NCBI RefSeq assembly: GCF_003286085.1
Contig: NW_020825298.1
Span: forward strand, 14,322,001 to 14,386,000
Length of the DNA: 64,000 nucleotides
Direction of reading: 5' to 3'
From: Drosophila persimilis
Taxonomy: Eukaryota > Arthropoda > Insecta > Diptera > Drosophilidae
In this document: in pieces, positions 1-11,776 of the stretch
How positions within the stretch are numbered: the stretch's first letter is position 1
How the letters are laid out: each line of letters begins with the position of its first letter
The notes under the pieces: model-generated
What the model saw: the letters and a program-made list of their open reading frames with translations, nothing else
What the model was told of the DNA's origin: nothing
The model's database searches: none
Position numbers and translations under genes: made by a program

Positions 1-3000
1 TGACAATATCAAAAAACTTCCACCAGTCCTCCTCTCCCCAAATGAGGTGCGGGGCCCCCCACCTCCACAAAAGTAGGAAAAGCCGCCCCCGCCTCGACCC
101 CATGGAAAGGGAAATTATGCGCATGTCAATTGCCCACAAAACCACCCTCGCTCCTCTTCCTTGCGGAAAGTCAACCCCCGAAGTGACAAGGGAAATTTTG
201 GTGTCAAGAAAGTGAAAAGAAAATGGCAAGGTCAATGAACCAGGCGCAGAAAGGAAAAGCTAAGCCGGAAAACTCCAAGCGCAAGACGCAGAAGCCACAG
301 GAAAAACCATCCAAAAAACCAGAAGCAACCCCCGGAGCTGGGAAGGACATTTTTTGGTCTTGGTGCAGGCCGTACCACGGGGGTGGCACCACACCACACC
401 TTGAGCAAGGAGCAAGGGGCAGAAGGTGAGCCACAGTGGGCGACTGGCTGAGTGGGTGGCAATTTGACACACATCTGAACAGAACAACATCTGAAAACAG
501 ATAAAGACCGGAAACGGGCACATAAAACGCGAACGGAAAACGGGAAAACAGGGGATACGGAAAAGAAACGGTTAAGGGAAAACCCTGCAACCCGCTGTAC
601 TGTGTTCTATCTGGAATCGTTAAATTTGAAATTTATGACATTAACAGTAGTCGGCAGTTTCTGGGCCCAGACAAAACTTTCTTTAACGCAACGACACGAA
701 ACTTTTAATTGGGTTTCTTATGGGGGTTGCGCAGATTTCGTACCGCATCTATTTGGGGTTAAGGGACCTCGACGGGAGCGCTGTGTAATGGAATTTTGTG
801 GTTAGAAATTGTAGGGGAATACTTGGGAATATATATATTCCTGGTATGCCCATCTTAAGAGCACACTTTTAGAGCGTTCCCTTAGAGATAGGAGCACACT
901 CATTCCCGGATCGATCACCTGTCATTGAACTCTCTATCTCTCTCCCAGTCACAGCTTTGGCGACAGGGACCTATAAATACCCTTGAAACTAGACAAATAT
1001 TTCTATATTTCTATATATAATCCGACAGATCAACAAGAAAAGTGCAATAAAAAATATATTAGGCACTCGAAATGAAAACTCACGGAATGCATTGCCCTAT
1101 TACATATTTGACTGAAGCTCATTAATCCGACTATGCGGGAAGATTGTGTAATCACATATATACATACTCGGTTGTACATATGTATGTACGTGTTATAATT
1201 GACCAATAAAAAACTAACAGACTCAATAACAAAATAGCTCACACAAATATGAATTCATAATGGGGTTTTCATATACTACTGGATTCCATTACATTTTTTT
1301 AGTATATTTAACGCTTGGAAGGAAGTTCTGCAAGACTTGTACACACCTGAAATAAGATCCATTCATTATAAATTACAAAAGCCTCATCTCAGCAAAGGAC
1401 CTCTACCCACCTCTTCTTTCCAGCTTATTCCTTTTCTTGTCACTTTAAGCTGTTCCGACACTTTCATCCATTTCCATTATGGAGTAATGGAGGGAAGGAA
1501 TGAAAACTGTGCCATGTGGCCAGGCTAAGAGGTCCTTGAATAGGAACAGACAGACGGACAGACAGACCCAGCCAGAATAAAACGTGTCTACAGCCATAAC
1601 TTAAGCAATTGAAGTGTCCGAATGGCTATATTTATGGGGTAAATGCGTAATTCCGTTTGATGTCCTTAGGCAGGCTTTACTTTCGATGGCTCAAACAGAT
1701 TTTCCACAAATTGGTAAGGAAAGAGTGGCTGATAGGAGGGGAGATTTTGTGGAGTTTTTGGGGTGGTTTGAACTTAGAAAAGAAGCAGGGCACTGAAGGC
1801 CAAGTTAAGATGAATTAAATCATTGGATTTTATGGGTTTGGTTTCACCAAATAATGAATATTAAATGATTTCAGCGACTTTTATCCTATCAACAAATCTG
1901 TTATGTTTCTCCACGCCCCCTTTCCAACAACCGGATGTCAGATCCGCCCCTATTTCACACTATCGACCACACGATTCTTATCAGAAAGCGTTACGCCTGA
2001 TTTCAAGCAATCAGGCTACGTCCATTCATCCACCGATCCAGCGTCTATATTTACTTTACTCCTATCTATAGTCTATAGGTCGTGTACGTGGATTTATTTT
2101 CTTTTGTTTGTTGGGTCCTTTTGACTTTGTTGTATCTCATTGATGGCTAAAAAGAAACAGACACAGAACTATTCTTAGAGTCTAACACAACCCATTAATA
2201 ATTATTTACTATCTTACCAAACTATTTATACCCATGCCCTCGTATCTGCTGTATTTTTACAAGTCTCTCTTGTAACCTGACATCAGGGGCTATATTTAAA
2301 CCGTAGCCAAAACTCTAAAGGGATTCTTATCATCCATCATAAATCAATCCTTTTCACTTCGAGGTCTAATTATATTTCGGAATATACAATATTAGCAGCA
2401 CGGCTACGGCCCACTTTGTCCGGAGCACGTACGCCTAATCGGCGAACATAAAGCGTACAATAGCACCGGAACTGCTGAGAGTAAAACCAGCAAAAGTTCT
2501 GTAAAAACGAATGCACATTTTTAGTAATTTGCTTGTAAATCCCCGTTTCTGCTAATAGAGCGTGTCATCATAAATAATGCTAAAATATTGTGTATTTTGC
2601 ATTTTGCAGTTTGAATTTTCACATGTTCCATATTGCATTTTGTACTTGCACTTGTGCTGGCGATTCTCTGACGCCCGTTCGCGGAGCGCGTGCGGTCGTA
2701 AAAGCCAAACAAAAACGATCCTCAAGTGGGTGCACGGATAGGGGGGGCGGGGGCTGAGAAACTACTTGCGGCCTGGGAGTCAATGCACGACAGAGAGCGG
2801 CCTTGGGCGCTGGTCAAGGTCGGTGGGAAATACATACGCGTCTATAGAGCCAGTTGTCCAGTCCAGTCCAGGCATTAGACCTACTTTGTGCCCACATTGT
2901 GGCAGCGGGGGGGCGGGGAGGGGCGGTTCATAAATAATCACCGACGCCGTCCCTTACGTAAAGCAATCGCTTCTCTTTTGAAAGGGAACTGAATTGCAAT

Positions 3001-4650
3001 GGGCTTAGCGCCCCACGGAGCCCACCTATGGATTGCGCAGTTTCTGGGTCCACATTGCTTCTAGCATTTGAATTCAAGCTCTTTGAGTCTCGATAGCTAT
3101 TCCAAACTGGTTTTTTCGATTTGTTTTTAACATTGTAGTGGCTTGTCTAGAACATTAATTAGCACCTAAGGCCAGACGCTAAGGTTGTGTCTACGAATGA
3201 CTAAGAATTCATCTGAAATGTTTTTTGAGAAAATGTTCTCATTTTGAATTGTAGATTGGGTTTCAAAGTTATTTTAAAGTGCTTTTCCAGGAAAAAATGT
3301 ACTTATTGAAATCAATTCCAGCATTAAAATAAAGGAATTTTTGAATAGTCTTTTAGTTTCTGTTAAAGGTTCAATGGATACTTGAACAATTTTAGCGCCG
3401 AAATGGTAAAAGTTATCGCAATAATTATTATTGTTAAGTAAAGAGAAAAGGGTGATATACAAGGATAATTTTCAAACAGTACAATTTTTACAAAGAATGA
3501 AAATCGTACGACCCTTTTATGAGCGGCCCGTAATAGGTTAAACAGATTTTCATCTGTTCTTTCACCGTTTCCGATCAGTTTGCAAGATCATTATGAATTT
3601 GTGGTTCTCAGTTAGAGCTTGTACTGATTAGATTGTTACAGCAGGGAAAAGGTGGTTCTGCTGATTCCATTCTTATCGCAGGTGTTCATTCACAAAAACT
3701 GAAACTAATTTACCCATTCCAACGCTTGGGACTACTGTGAGAGCTCTGACAGACGGACACGATGGACAGCAACTGCCAGTACAAGTTAAGAACCAACAAA
3801 GTACAAACCTTTGATGGTTCCCCGAACAAACGGAAATCGATACTCATGTAGTAAATTCTCAAAATATTCTCATTCAAAGAAACACTAAAAGAAATTGTTT
3901 CTTCGGCTGGGGATACTTTAGATTAAATACCTCAACAAATGCATGGGTTCTCAGCATTTCATCACATAAGAAATTATAATTTACAATGAACTCTTCAGAG
4001 CTATAGAAGCGCCGAGGAAGGGACTCTTATCGGAATCAGGAGTGTTCCATTGAAATATAAATAATGTATGTAAATATTGTTGCACTGATAGTTCGCTCAG
4101 CGGAAATCAAGATACACGTGCGGTCGATGACATAATGCTTAATCACATATATAGAGGGGCATTTGAAGAGAGGTAGGGTATATGGAATTGTTGTAGTTTC
4201 AACTCTTTATTATATAAATATGTTTTGGTTCGCGATTTATATTTATTATATATATTTTTATTTAATTTATTTATATATATTTGAAGCAGTAATGATAGCA
4301 TGCCATATTCTGGCGCTATCTATTTTCGATCTCTCTCTGTGATGTTATTCCCTGAGTAGGACCAATTAAATCTAATTAGAGGGTACTCCTTTGCATTGGA
4401 ATCTGCGTACAGGGTATTCCCTGGTCTAATATTAACCATAGCCCTTCCCTGTATTCCTTTAAATAACTGTAAAGTCCGAAAATAATCGAAATGCTAGTTT
4501 TCTTGAGATAGGAACAACTTTGTACGAGCATGGGAGAGGGTAAGAGGGAGGGCGCGCCTCACACACAAGTGCAGGCCACGCGCGAGTGAAAAGCAAATAT
4601 CGAGAAAAATCAGACAGCAACACCGACAGACCGACCGCAGAACAAACCGA
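1..4650. other. Distal upstream DNA, no gene seen
   Basis: I see no coding region here. Open frames are at most about 130 codons, have AT-biased composition and lack splice context. One palindromic E-box CACGTG lies at 4115-4120, upstream of the first GC-rich island. The rest is AT-rich DNA with short runs such as ATATAT near 830 and 4230. It is probably intergenic DNA 5' of Kr-h1, but I cannot exclude noncoding transcripts. Confidence 0.5.
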
Positions 4651-5200
4651 CCGTCTAGCTATAATAAGCCATTTTTATAGTGGCCAGAGGGAGATGGACA
4701 GAGAGAGACAGAGACCCGGATAGCGGGATAGCGGGAGAGGGAAGAGGTAGTGCAGCAAGCATGTGCATGCGATAAATGCAACGTGTATTTCAGAGAGGCC
4801 GTGCAAGAGTTTTCAACGGCTGCTGGCCGCACAAAATGGAAGAGGGCGTGCAATAGTTTACGATGCACGTGTCGCCGGTCAATGAACCGCGCCATGCAGC
4901 AGAGAAGCACCAAAAGAGGAGTGGAGGGAGTAGGGGCCCGAGCAGCGCCAGAAGCAGAGGCCATAAAGACAGAACAAGAGAAGCGCAGCAAAGAGGAAAT
5001 GCAGTGAGAGCGACTGTCGCCGACCGCATGAAAAAGTATGAGGGCGAGAAAGAGAGAGCACCAGTACGAGCGGGAGAGATTTTTTGCTCGCTGGGCGTCG
5101 TAGCCGTTTAATGCAGTTATTATTGACGCAGTCTGCCGCTGCTGCCTACGTGCCCGCAAAATGGCGATCTCTGGCCCTCCTGAACGCTCCGCGCGTCATC
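4650..5200. promoter_or_regulatory. GC-rich candidate regulatory island A upstream of Kr-h1
   Basis: A GC-richer block with GAGA runs stands out from AT-rich flanks. It holds the paired GGNCGTGCA...GTTTTC motif (4797-4871, listed separately), an E-box CACGTG at 4866-4871 and a YY1/Pleiohomeotic-type AAAATGGCG at about 5158-5166. Long open frames exist on both strands at once, as expected of stop-poor GC-rich DNA rather than of a gene. I infer an enhancer or Polycomb-type element; nothing in the sequence proves activity. Confidence 0.4.
4797..4871 (+). promoter_or_regulatory. Paired CGTGCA/GTTTTC motif with CACGTG E-box (cluster A)
   Basis: Copy 1 at 4797-4820 begins GGCCGTGCAAGAGTTTTC. A diverged copy 2 at 4844-4865 begins GGGCGTGCAATAGTTT and runs into CACGTG at 4866-4871. 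Read on the minus strand, the E-box side gives ACGTGCATCG, which is identical to ten bases of the cluster B element at 8853-8873. The CGTG core is the usual half site of bHLH-PAS factors. The juvenile hormone receptors Met/Gce are bHLH-PAS proteins that bind CACGTG in Kr-h1 genes, so a hormone-response role is a reasonable inference. Confidence 0.45.
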
Positions 5201-8200
5201 GCTCCGGTAGCTCACAAATTTTGTCCCTAAAACAAAGTGCATAAAACGGTTCGGTTCCCTAAAATACCATAATTATGATGACATTATAATGCATAGTGTT
5301 CGTATATTTAATTGTTATTGTAATTGCTTTGCACACCTATGTACATATGTACATATGGGAATATATATTATTTTAAAAAAACAACTGCTGATTGCTGCTA
5401 ATTATATTATTGCTACTGTTTTTGCGAGAGAGTAACTAACGCTCTTGTTATTATATTCAACTGAGAAAACCAAACAAAAACAGACGCAGAAAACAAAGCT
5501 GTTTTGTAATCAGCCATTTGTCGTCATCTGTCGTGCAGCTCGTTTTAGAGTATTTGTCATTAACTTAAGGAAAATCGGATTTTCTACTAGTATGAGTACA
5601 TCCTGGTACTCCCAAATCCATTGTCATAAATGTACGAATTTGTACTGAGAAAAGTCTGCGCGGCCCATTAATGAAATTATACAAGGCGCAAAACCAGACC
5701 ATACCCAAATCAGAGAGGGAATGCACCACCTGGTATATTTTCGTCATGGACGAAAAACAGGCTAAAAACAGATTCTAAGAAAATTTCAGATTCTTGCAGC
5801 CATATTTCATTCACATGAAAATGTGCTTAAAGTTTCGCACTAAAAATTTTAATCAAATTCCAACGAAACCATATTATTTCTATATATGTATTTTATGATT
5901 TCACAATAGAAATAGTATTTGAAGTTCGATTTTGTAGAAAAGCTCAATGTCTTATAACCCTTGAAAGTTCTCTTAAGTGCTTTATCATCCGCAAGACCCT
6001 ATCTCGAAAATAATACAAGTTAATTTATTCTTGTCGATGTTTTGGCAACCTTGAGACGTTATCTCTAGAGCCGTGCCACGACCTATCTGACTTTTGGAAG
6101 CAAGACAATTTGGCTTCTCCTAAGAAGTCATTTGAAAAGGAAATAAAACTCTGCCCTTAGCTAGTGATCTAGAACAAACAGACATACTATACATAGGTAC
6201 ATATCTGAGTACGACAAACCGCGATTTTCATACGTAATCATAACACACAGTATAGAGAATGCCAGATATCGCAAAGGTGTGCGAATTCATCAGATGTCTC
6301 TCTAGTCTTCCTGTGTCTGGCATTGACATTGAAAAGGCACTGAGAAATATCATACAGACACAGATATAGCCGCAAACTGAATGATAAACATGTACTAAAT
6401 AAGAGTGACATGGGGGGTTGAGAGAATTTCCCATCCAATCATTCTTTCGAGTGTCTGTGGATCTCTCCCACATATCTGTTATTGTGTCTCCCCAGTCCTA
6501 TAAGAGTACTTGTTGTTATCCGTCCAGCTCTTTGGGATTGCGCACTCTTGGTAAACAAATTTATTGCAATCGCAATAACATGAATTACATCACAGTGAAT
6601 AAGGCATTACTGTACTTGCACTTACACGGCTACCTCAAGGTACAGAGAGTATGTACAGGGATAGCTCTTCTGGAAGGACAGAGTCAAAGTCAAAGTGTGC
6701 TGAGTGATAACTGAGGGACATCATTGAAGGGAAATATCTACAATAAGGTCGTGCCTCCATTGTCTAAAGACTATTATGTAAAGTTTTGGGGAATTAAGCG
6801 ATAAAAGAGCTTGTATTCTTAAAGTTTTGTTCACTTTTGATAGAAATCAGTGTTGGGATGCTCTGTTTAATGTTCTTTAAATCGGTTGTTGACCCTCTCA
6901 AGCGTTCACTGTATATGCTTACAAAGAAATTTACAAACATATGTTGTTCTAAATGTGAATTAATTTGTGTGACATCTGATATATGGCATAAATTGCCGAG
7001 TGCAAATAGTTGCGAGTTATGCAAGAGACCTGCGTCGCCTGATAAGACACTGTGACACCCTACCACATGGAAAGCCTTAGCTGGGAATACTTACTAAGTT
7101 GCGGTAGCCATGGGTGCAGATGTAATAGATGCTTCGTACCTCCAGTTTCAAGTGTAATACGCTCTGGTGTGGGTCTACTAATATTTGCACTTTGGTTGGG
7201 TGAATCCCTCTCTCTCTCTCTCAGAGTACCTACCTGCATATGTACATATGTATATCTGATTCGTATGGAAAATTGGGCGACGCAGTTTATTTTTGTTTTT
7301 ATCTTGGGGTAAACAATGCTAACAAGTTAGCAATCTTACGAAATCGAAATTGTTTATGTTTGGGTACGCTCTTACGTGCGGATGTTACGAAAGAAAAATA
7401 TTACGATATCATAGCACATAGGAAATTACCGAAGCAAAAACCTTGTTATATAGAACAAATACCAATAGATAACCGCAATTTCATTCAGGCTTTTGCTGAA
7501 AGTTTCGAACTCATTTTCCATTCATTTCCTGAACTATTTAGAAGTGTCCAAAGTTCCAATTAATACAATTGTTCCTATAAACCGATTGCCTAATTACGTG
7601 ATTCCGCACACCTCCCTTAAACTATGGGTGCATTTACCCCTCAACAATTTTCCAGACACAACACGAACTTGAAACAACCCAACAAATCGTTGTGCAATTC
7701 TATTTTGCAGTTTTGCGAGCGAGCTTAGTGAGTGAAATTTGGCGCTGGACATTGTAAATAATAATACAATGTGGAAGATAAGATAAGGAACCCGCGCAAT
7801 GATAGATACCGAACCACTCAAATGTTATGCGAGGCCCAGGGGTTAGACTTTGTCACAGTCATCATTAGAATGTACGATCTATAAATAATGACAAGCCTAT
7901 AAAACCCTTTCTTTGCACTAGTTCTGACGTTATCAAAGGGGCAGCTGTTTGGATTCCCTATCTAAAAAGAAATCTGTTTAAATCCCAACCAAGATGTGAA
8001 TCACTTTACGAATGCATTTGCAACTGTTTTCTTGGCCTTTCCGCTGCAAGTTCTGGGAAAGTACTTACCATAAAGTGTCCAAGTTTTGGTATCTCAAACC
8101 CGGAAATGAGTGCAGTGTTCGTACATTTATTACGGTTATAATATTTACCGATTGCAGCCAGACAGACACATGGAATAGATTGGCGGAGGGTAAAGACCCC

Positions 8201-8600
8201 TGTCTTTTTTCAGACATTATGGGCTATCAAAATGAAATTGCATTTTACACAGATTATATATACATATGTATGTGTATTATAGGATTTCACAAGAACTGGC
8301 TGTACATTTTAAGGTCAAGATTAAATGTTACATTTCTTTGTGGAAGGTAATGAACTCTACTCTACGAAAATGTTGTATGCACAGTTTGTATAAAAATATT
8401 TATTATACACAAATTTTTGGTGGAAACGGAAATTGGTTCTTGATCAAATAGTGTTTGAAAAACCACCAATAATATTGGACCATGTGTATTGATGGAGTGT
8501 GTTCAAAGCCTTGGGAATTTTCAAGGGAATCCCATCAGTTAAGGATCCTGATCTGGAACAGGAATTTTACCAATAAAATCTTGGTTTATTATTTTAATTT
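5201..8600. other. AT-rich upstream DNA, no gene seen
   Basis: No supported gene. The longest frame (7240-7563, 107 codons) has AT-ending codons and no recognisable family. Short CATATGTACATATG-type palindromes (5335-5360, 7235-7250) are common in Drosophila noncoding DNA. Confidence 0.5.
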
Positions 8601-8723
8601 TTAAAATATTTTATTATTCATTAGGAATGTGTGTGACCACACCCAACTAATTAAAATAATATTAAGTCTTGGCACTCGAAACGACATTTACGCCCACTGT
8701 GCCCACAGCACACCTACATACAT

Positions 8724-8744
8724 ACACACACACACACACACACA
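8724..8744. repeat. (CA)n microsatellite
   Basis: Uninterrupted CA dinucleotides at the left edge of island B. It is a simple repeat with no coding meaning. Confidence 0.9.
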
Positions 8745-8852
8745 GCCACAGACACCCACCCATGCTGAGAACTGTTGCCGGCTCGTTTCTTTTTGTTCAT
8801 GTTTTGCTGCCTTTTCGCTGTTTCTCTCCTATTCTTGCATGTGCAGCATGGC

Positions 8853-8904
8853 GTCGAAAACCGATGCACGTCCTCACGATGCTGTTGAAAACTCATGCAC
8901 GGCC
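8853..8904 (-). promoter_or_regulatory. Paired CGTGCA/GTTTTC motif (cluster B)
   Basis: On the minus strand the pair reads GGCCGTGCATGAGTTTTC (8904 down to 8887, continuing AAC) and GGACGTGCATCGGTTTTC (8873 down to 8856, continuing GAC). The first copy matches cluster C copy 2 at 20 of 21 positions, although it is 10 kb away and inverted. No CACGTG is present, but GACGTGC carries the same ACGTG core. Both copies of the pair face the same way, as in clusters A and C. Confidence 0.45.
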
Positions 8905-9450
8905 GCCACGCGGATAATTTTTGCCCGCTGCTGCTGCGCTGCCAGCGTTGCTCTTGCCCTTTTTGCAACGTATCCAGACATTGGGGGTTTGAGGCTTTTG
9001 TTTGCGGCTCGCTGCCGTTTCTGTTGGTGTTGGTCGTTGTCGAAAAAAGGGATGAAGCTTGAATTTATTGCACCGTCTAACCTCTTCGATCCCCCATCCC
9101 ACCATCCCATCCCGCCATCCCGAGGAGCAGCAGCAGCAGCAACCGACGCGACGCGACGCTGACTGCAACTCTGGCTGCAGAGGAAATGCGTTAAGCGTCG
9201 CTGCCGCTTTCTTTCGGGGGGAACTCTTTCTTTCCTTTTCTTTTGCTGCATTTACCGAAATTTCGGAAATTTCTTCATTTTTGGTTCCGCCGAAAACCGA
9301 AACCGAACCGCAACAGACGGCTTCTTCAGCGCCCCGACACGTTTTATTTATGCACAATAATTTTGATTTTAATTCTTTTTCGCTCTTGTCGGACAGCGTT
9401 TTTACGGACTCTCGACGCTGTAAGCTTTCCGCCGTTATCGTCGTCACAAA

Positions 9451-10250
9451 AGAAATCTCAGGTCAATACACTCTTTATAATAACAAACGTACACGAGAGA
9501 CGGCACTTCATTGCAGCAGTGCCGGGGGATGGGGTGGGGGTGGTTGCAGAAGGGCAATGACTGCAGCTCCAAGAATATGATCTCATGTTGGGATGGAACA
9601 TTCGAGGCAGCTTCAAAAAGCAGTCGAATGGCCAAAGGGTTCCAGAAGCCGAGAATACTGGATGGGTTGGGGGATATAAGAGGTAGATGGCAGTCTCCAA
9701 TTCCCAAGAATATGTTCCTAAATTGCTCTTTTGGGCGACAGAAGATCTTTCAGTATAATCGTGTGGGATAGAATAATGCAGAAAGCTCTCTCACGTGGAA
9801 ATCTTGGGTTCCAGTTTTCACTCTCCTTTTCCATTGTGAACTTTGAACGGTGACAGGTACAGGTACAGATACAGCGCTACCCACCTGCTTGACTCAGAAG
9901 TGATATTCTTTGTTAACAAATCTAAAATTGAGCGGGCTCGAAAACGCAGATACATATGTACATATGTGTGTATGTACGTCATGCGGCAAATGGCGACCAA
10001 CAAAACGGTATAAGAACTGGAAGCCCAAAAATCCACCAACAATTCAAAATCAACGAAATTTTCCATTTTTTTTTGTTTTAACGTGTGCGTAGATATCATA
10101 ATAAAAATTTTATTGAGTAAGTTGAGCATACGAGCGAGCAGAGAGCAGCAGGCAGAAAAAAGCAATTGCCAAATACATACACACATCTATACTCGTACAT
10201 AGTAGGCGTGTGCGTGAGAGGCAGCTGCTGCTGCAAATGCCGGTTAGCAC
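9451..10250. other. Noncoding DNA before the leader exon
   Basis: No gene seen. There is one CACGTG E-box at about 9793. Sequence from about 10.1 kb on gradually takes on leader-exon character. Confidence 0.4.
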
Positions 10251-10255
10251 AAGCA

Positions 10256-10280
10256 AACACACACACACACACACACACAC
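10256..10280. repeat. (AC)n microsatellite
   Basis: About twelve AC dinucleotides just upstream of the candidate Kr-h1 leader exon. Confidence 0.9.
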
Positions 10281-10359
10281 GCAGAGCTTTCATTCTGCCC
10301 AAAGTCAATACCAACGTCAGCGCCGCTGCCGCCGTCGCTGCCACAGTCGCTGCCGCAGT

Positions 10360-11776
10360 CAGCTTTGTTCTCGGCGCAAAATTCGTTCGCGGCCGTTCTC
10401 GTATCTCTCGTATTTCTCGACGAACCGCGGCAGCAACAGCAAGCAACGGCAGTAACGGAACAACTTCGAGTAGTATTAGCAAGTTTTTTTAACTGTGTAA
10501 CCGTGAAAAAAACAGCTGTAAATTACTGAAAAATCAATTGATCTCGTTTGCCTTAATAGAAGAAAAATTATAACCAAAAGCAGAGAAAGAAAAATCCATA
10601 AGTTCAAGGTTAGGCATACAACAACAAAAGTGCAATTTCCCAGAATATATTCATACGCGAGTGTGTGTGTAATTAATACCAAAAGACTGATTACAAACCT
10701 AATTTAACTTCCTCTAACTAAAGGGCAACAAATCAAATAAAACAGAAAATAACCCCAGTAAAGTGCACTAAAAGCCTAGAGATTTCTAAAATTCTAAAAA
10801 ATAGCATACAAAAAAGTGCTACAAATCAAATGAAAAAAATAATAACAAAGAGAAGGCCTCAAAGCTCCCTTTCTCATTGCAAACCCACAAGTATATAGTA
10901 GGCCCAGCAATACATAAGTACTCGTACATATGTGTATATAACCTAGGTCAATATTGTTCATAGTGGCGTGTGAATGTGCGCAATACGGCAGAAACAGAAA
11001 CAGAAACAACAAGAACCAAATCGTAGTTGCTCAGCAGATAGTAAATTCCAATCAGACAGAAACAAACACACACACACAAACACCTACTCGTGACCAGAGC
11101 CCACAGCATATACGGAAATAAATCAAAAAAAGCAACAACTCGACACAAATTTTCAGAGTTGAGCGCAAAAACGAAATACAATTTTCAACTTGATAATAAT
11201 TTTATAACAATATCAAAGGCAGCAGCAGGCGAGAGGCAGCTAACGAGCCGAATCACCAGCGAGTGAAACCCGAACGGGCCGAACGTTCCCCGAACGCGTT
11301 TAAGAACCGTCTCTCTTGCTCTCGCTCTCGCTCTCGGCGATCGCTCGACTCGCTCGCAAAGACATGTTCCTGTTCTAACGGTCTGGTCTCAAACGCAAAC
11401 CCGCCACAAAATATTGTTGGTCAGCGTCAAGTGCAGACGTGTTCGGCGCGACTGAAAAGAGAACATCGGCGCAGAGACGCAGCGGCAGCGATTACGATTC
11501 CCATTCCGATTCCGACTGAAGAACGCGACAAAGTGAATCAAGTTCTGGATGAGAAACACTTGCCGCTTGTCGATTCGCGGGTTTGGACGCGCGACTCCCA
11601 CAAAACAATCGTAACAATAATACACACCCCCCCACCCCCACAACAAGTGTCTGAAAAATCGAAAGCAATTTCTTCGAACGTGAACCAGCCGCAAGCCAAC
11701 TTTTGGGATTACCAACATTTGCCTTCAAGGAGGAAAATCAAACTGAGTTTTGTGGATTTTTCTGTTCAATTTTATG
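10360..11776 (+). other. Kr-h1: Candidate 5' leader exon of Kr-h1
   Basis: This block reads like a Drosophila 5' UTR. It is purine-rich, with repeated AAAAGTGC-type phrases and many short upstream ATG frames, and it ends at a good donor (ATG|GTGAGT, junction 11776/11777). The start is a guess: GTCAGCTTTG at about 10358 resembles an initiator, but the true start could lie anywhere in 10.1-10.4 kb. No plus-strand gene intervenes before Kr-h1, which in D. melanogaster is known to have distal noncoding leader sequence and alternative promoters. The acceptor it joins (22.6-kb region or 24199) cannot be told from sequence. Confidence 0.5.

Larger units (their letters stand above)
8680..9450. promoter_or_regulatory. 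GC-rich candidate regulatory island B upstream of Kr-h1
   Basis: A second GC-rich island. It contains a (CA)n run (8724-8744), the cluster B motif pair, a run of GCA triplets (9127-9141) and a CGACGCGACGCG phrase near 9148 that recurs on the opposite strand in the 16-kb island. Frames of 177 and 184 codons overlap antisense to one another, so neither is convincing as protein. I infer regulatory DNA. Confidence 0.35.

Noticed and set aside
4659-5159. 166-codon minus-strand frame
   Set aside because: Stop-poor composition in island A, with Cys/His/Ser/Arg low-complexity sequence. Its recurring ENSCTAS phrase is only the translated DNA motif seen again at 8.9 and 18.9 kb.
7240-7563. 107-codon plus-strand frame
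   Set aside because: AT-ending codons, no recognisable domain, microsatellite-like start region; kept as noncoding.
8629-9447. Overlapping 177- and 184-codon frames on opposite strands
   Set aside because: Mutually antisense frames in a GC-rich, repeat-bearing island; no family features and no splice context.
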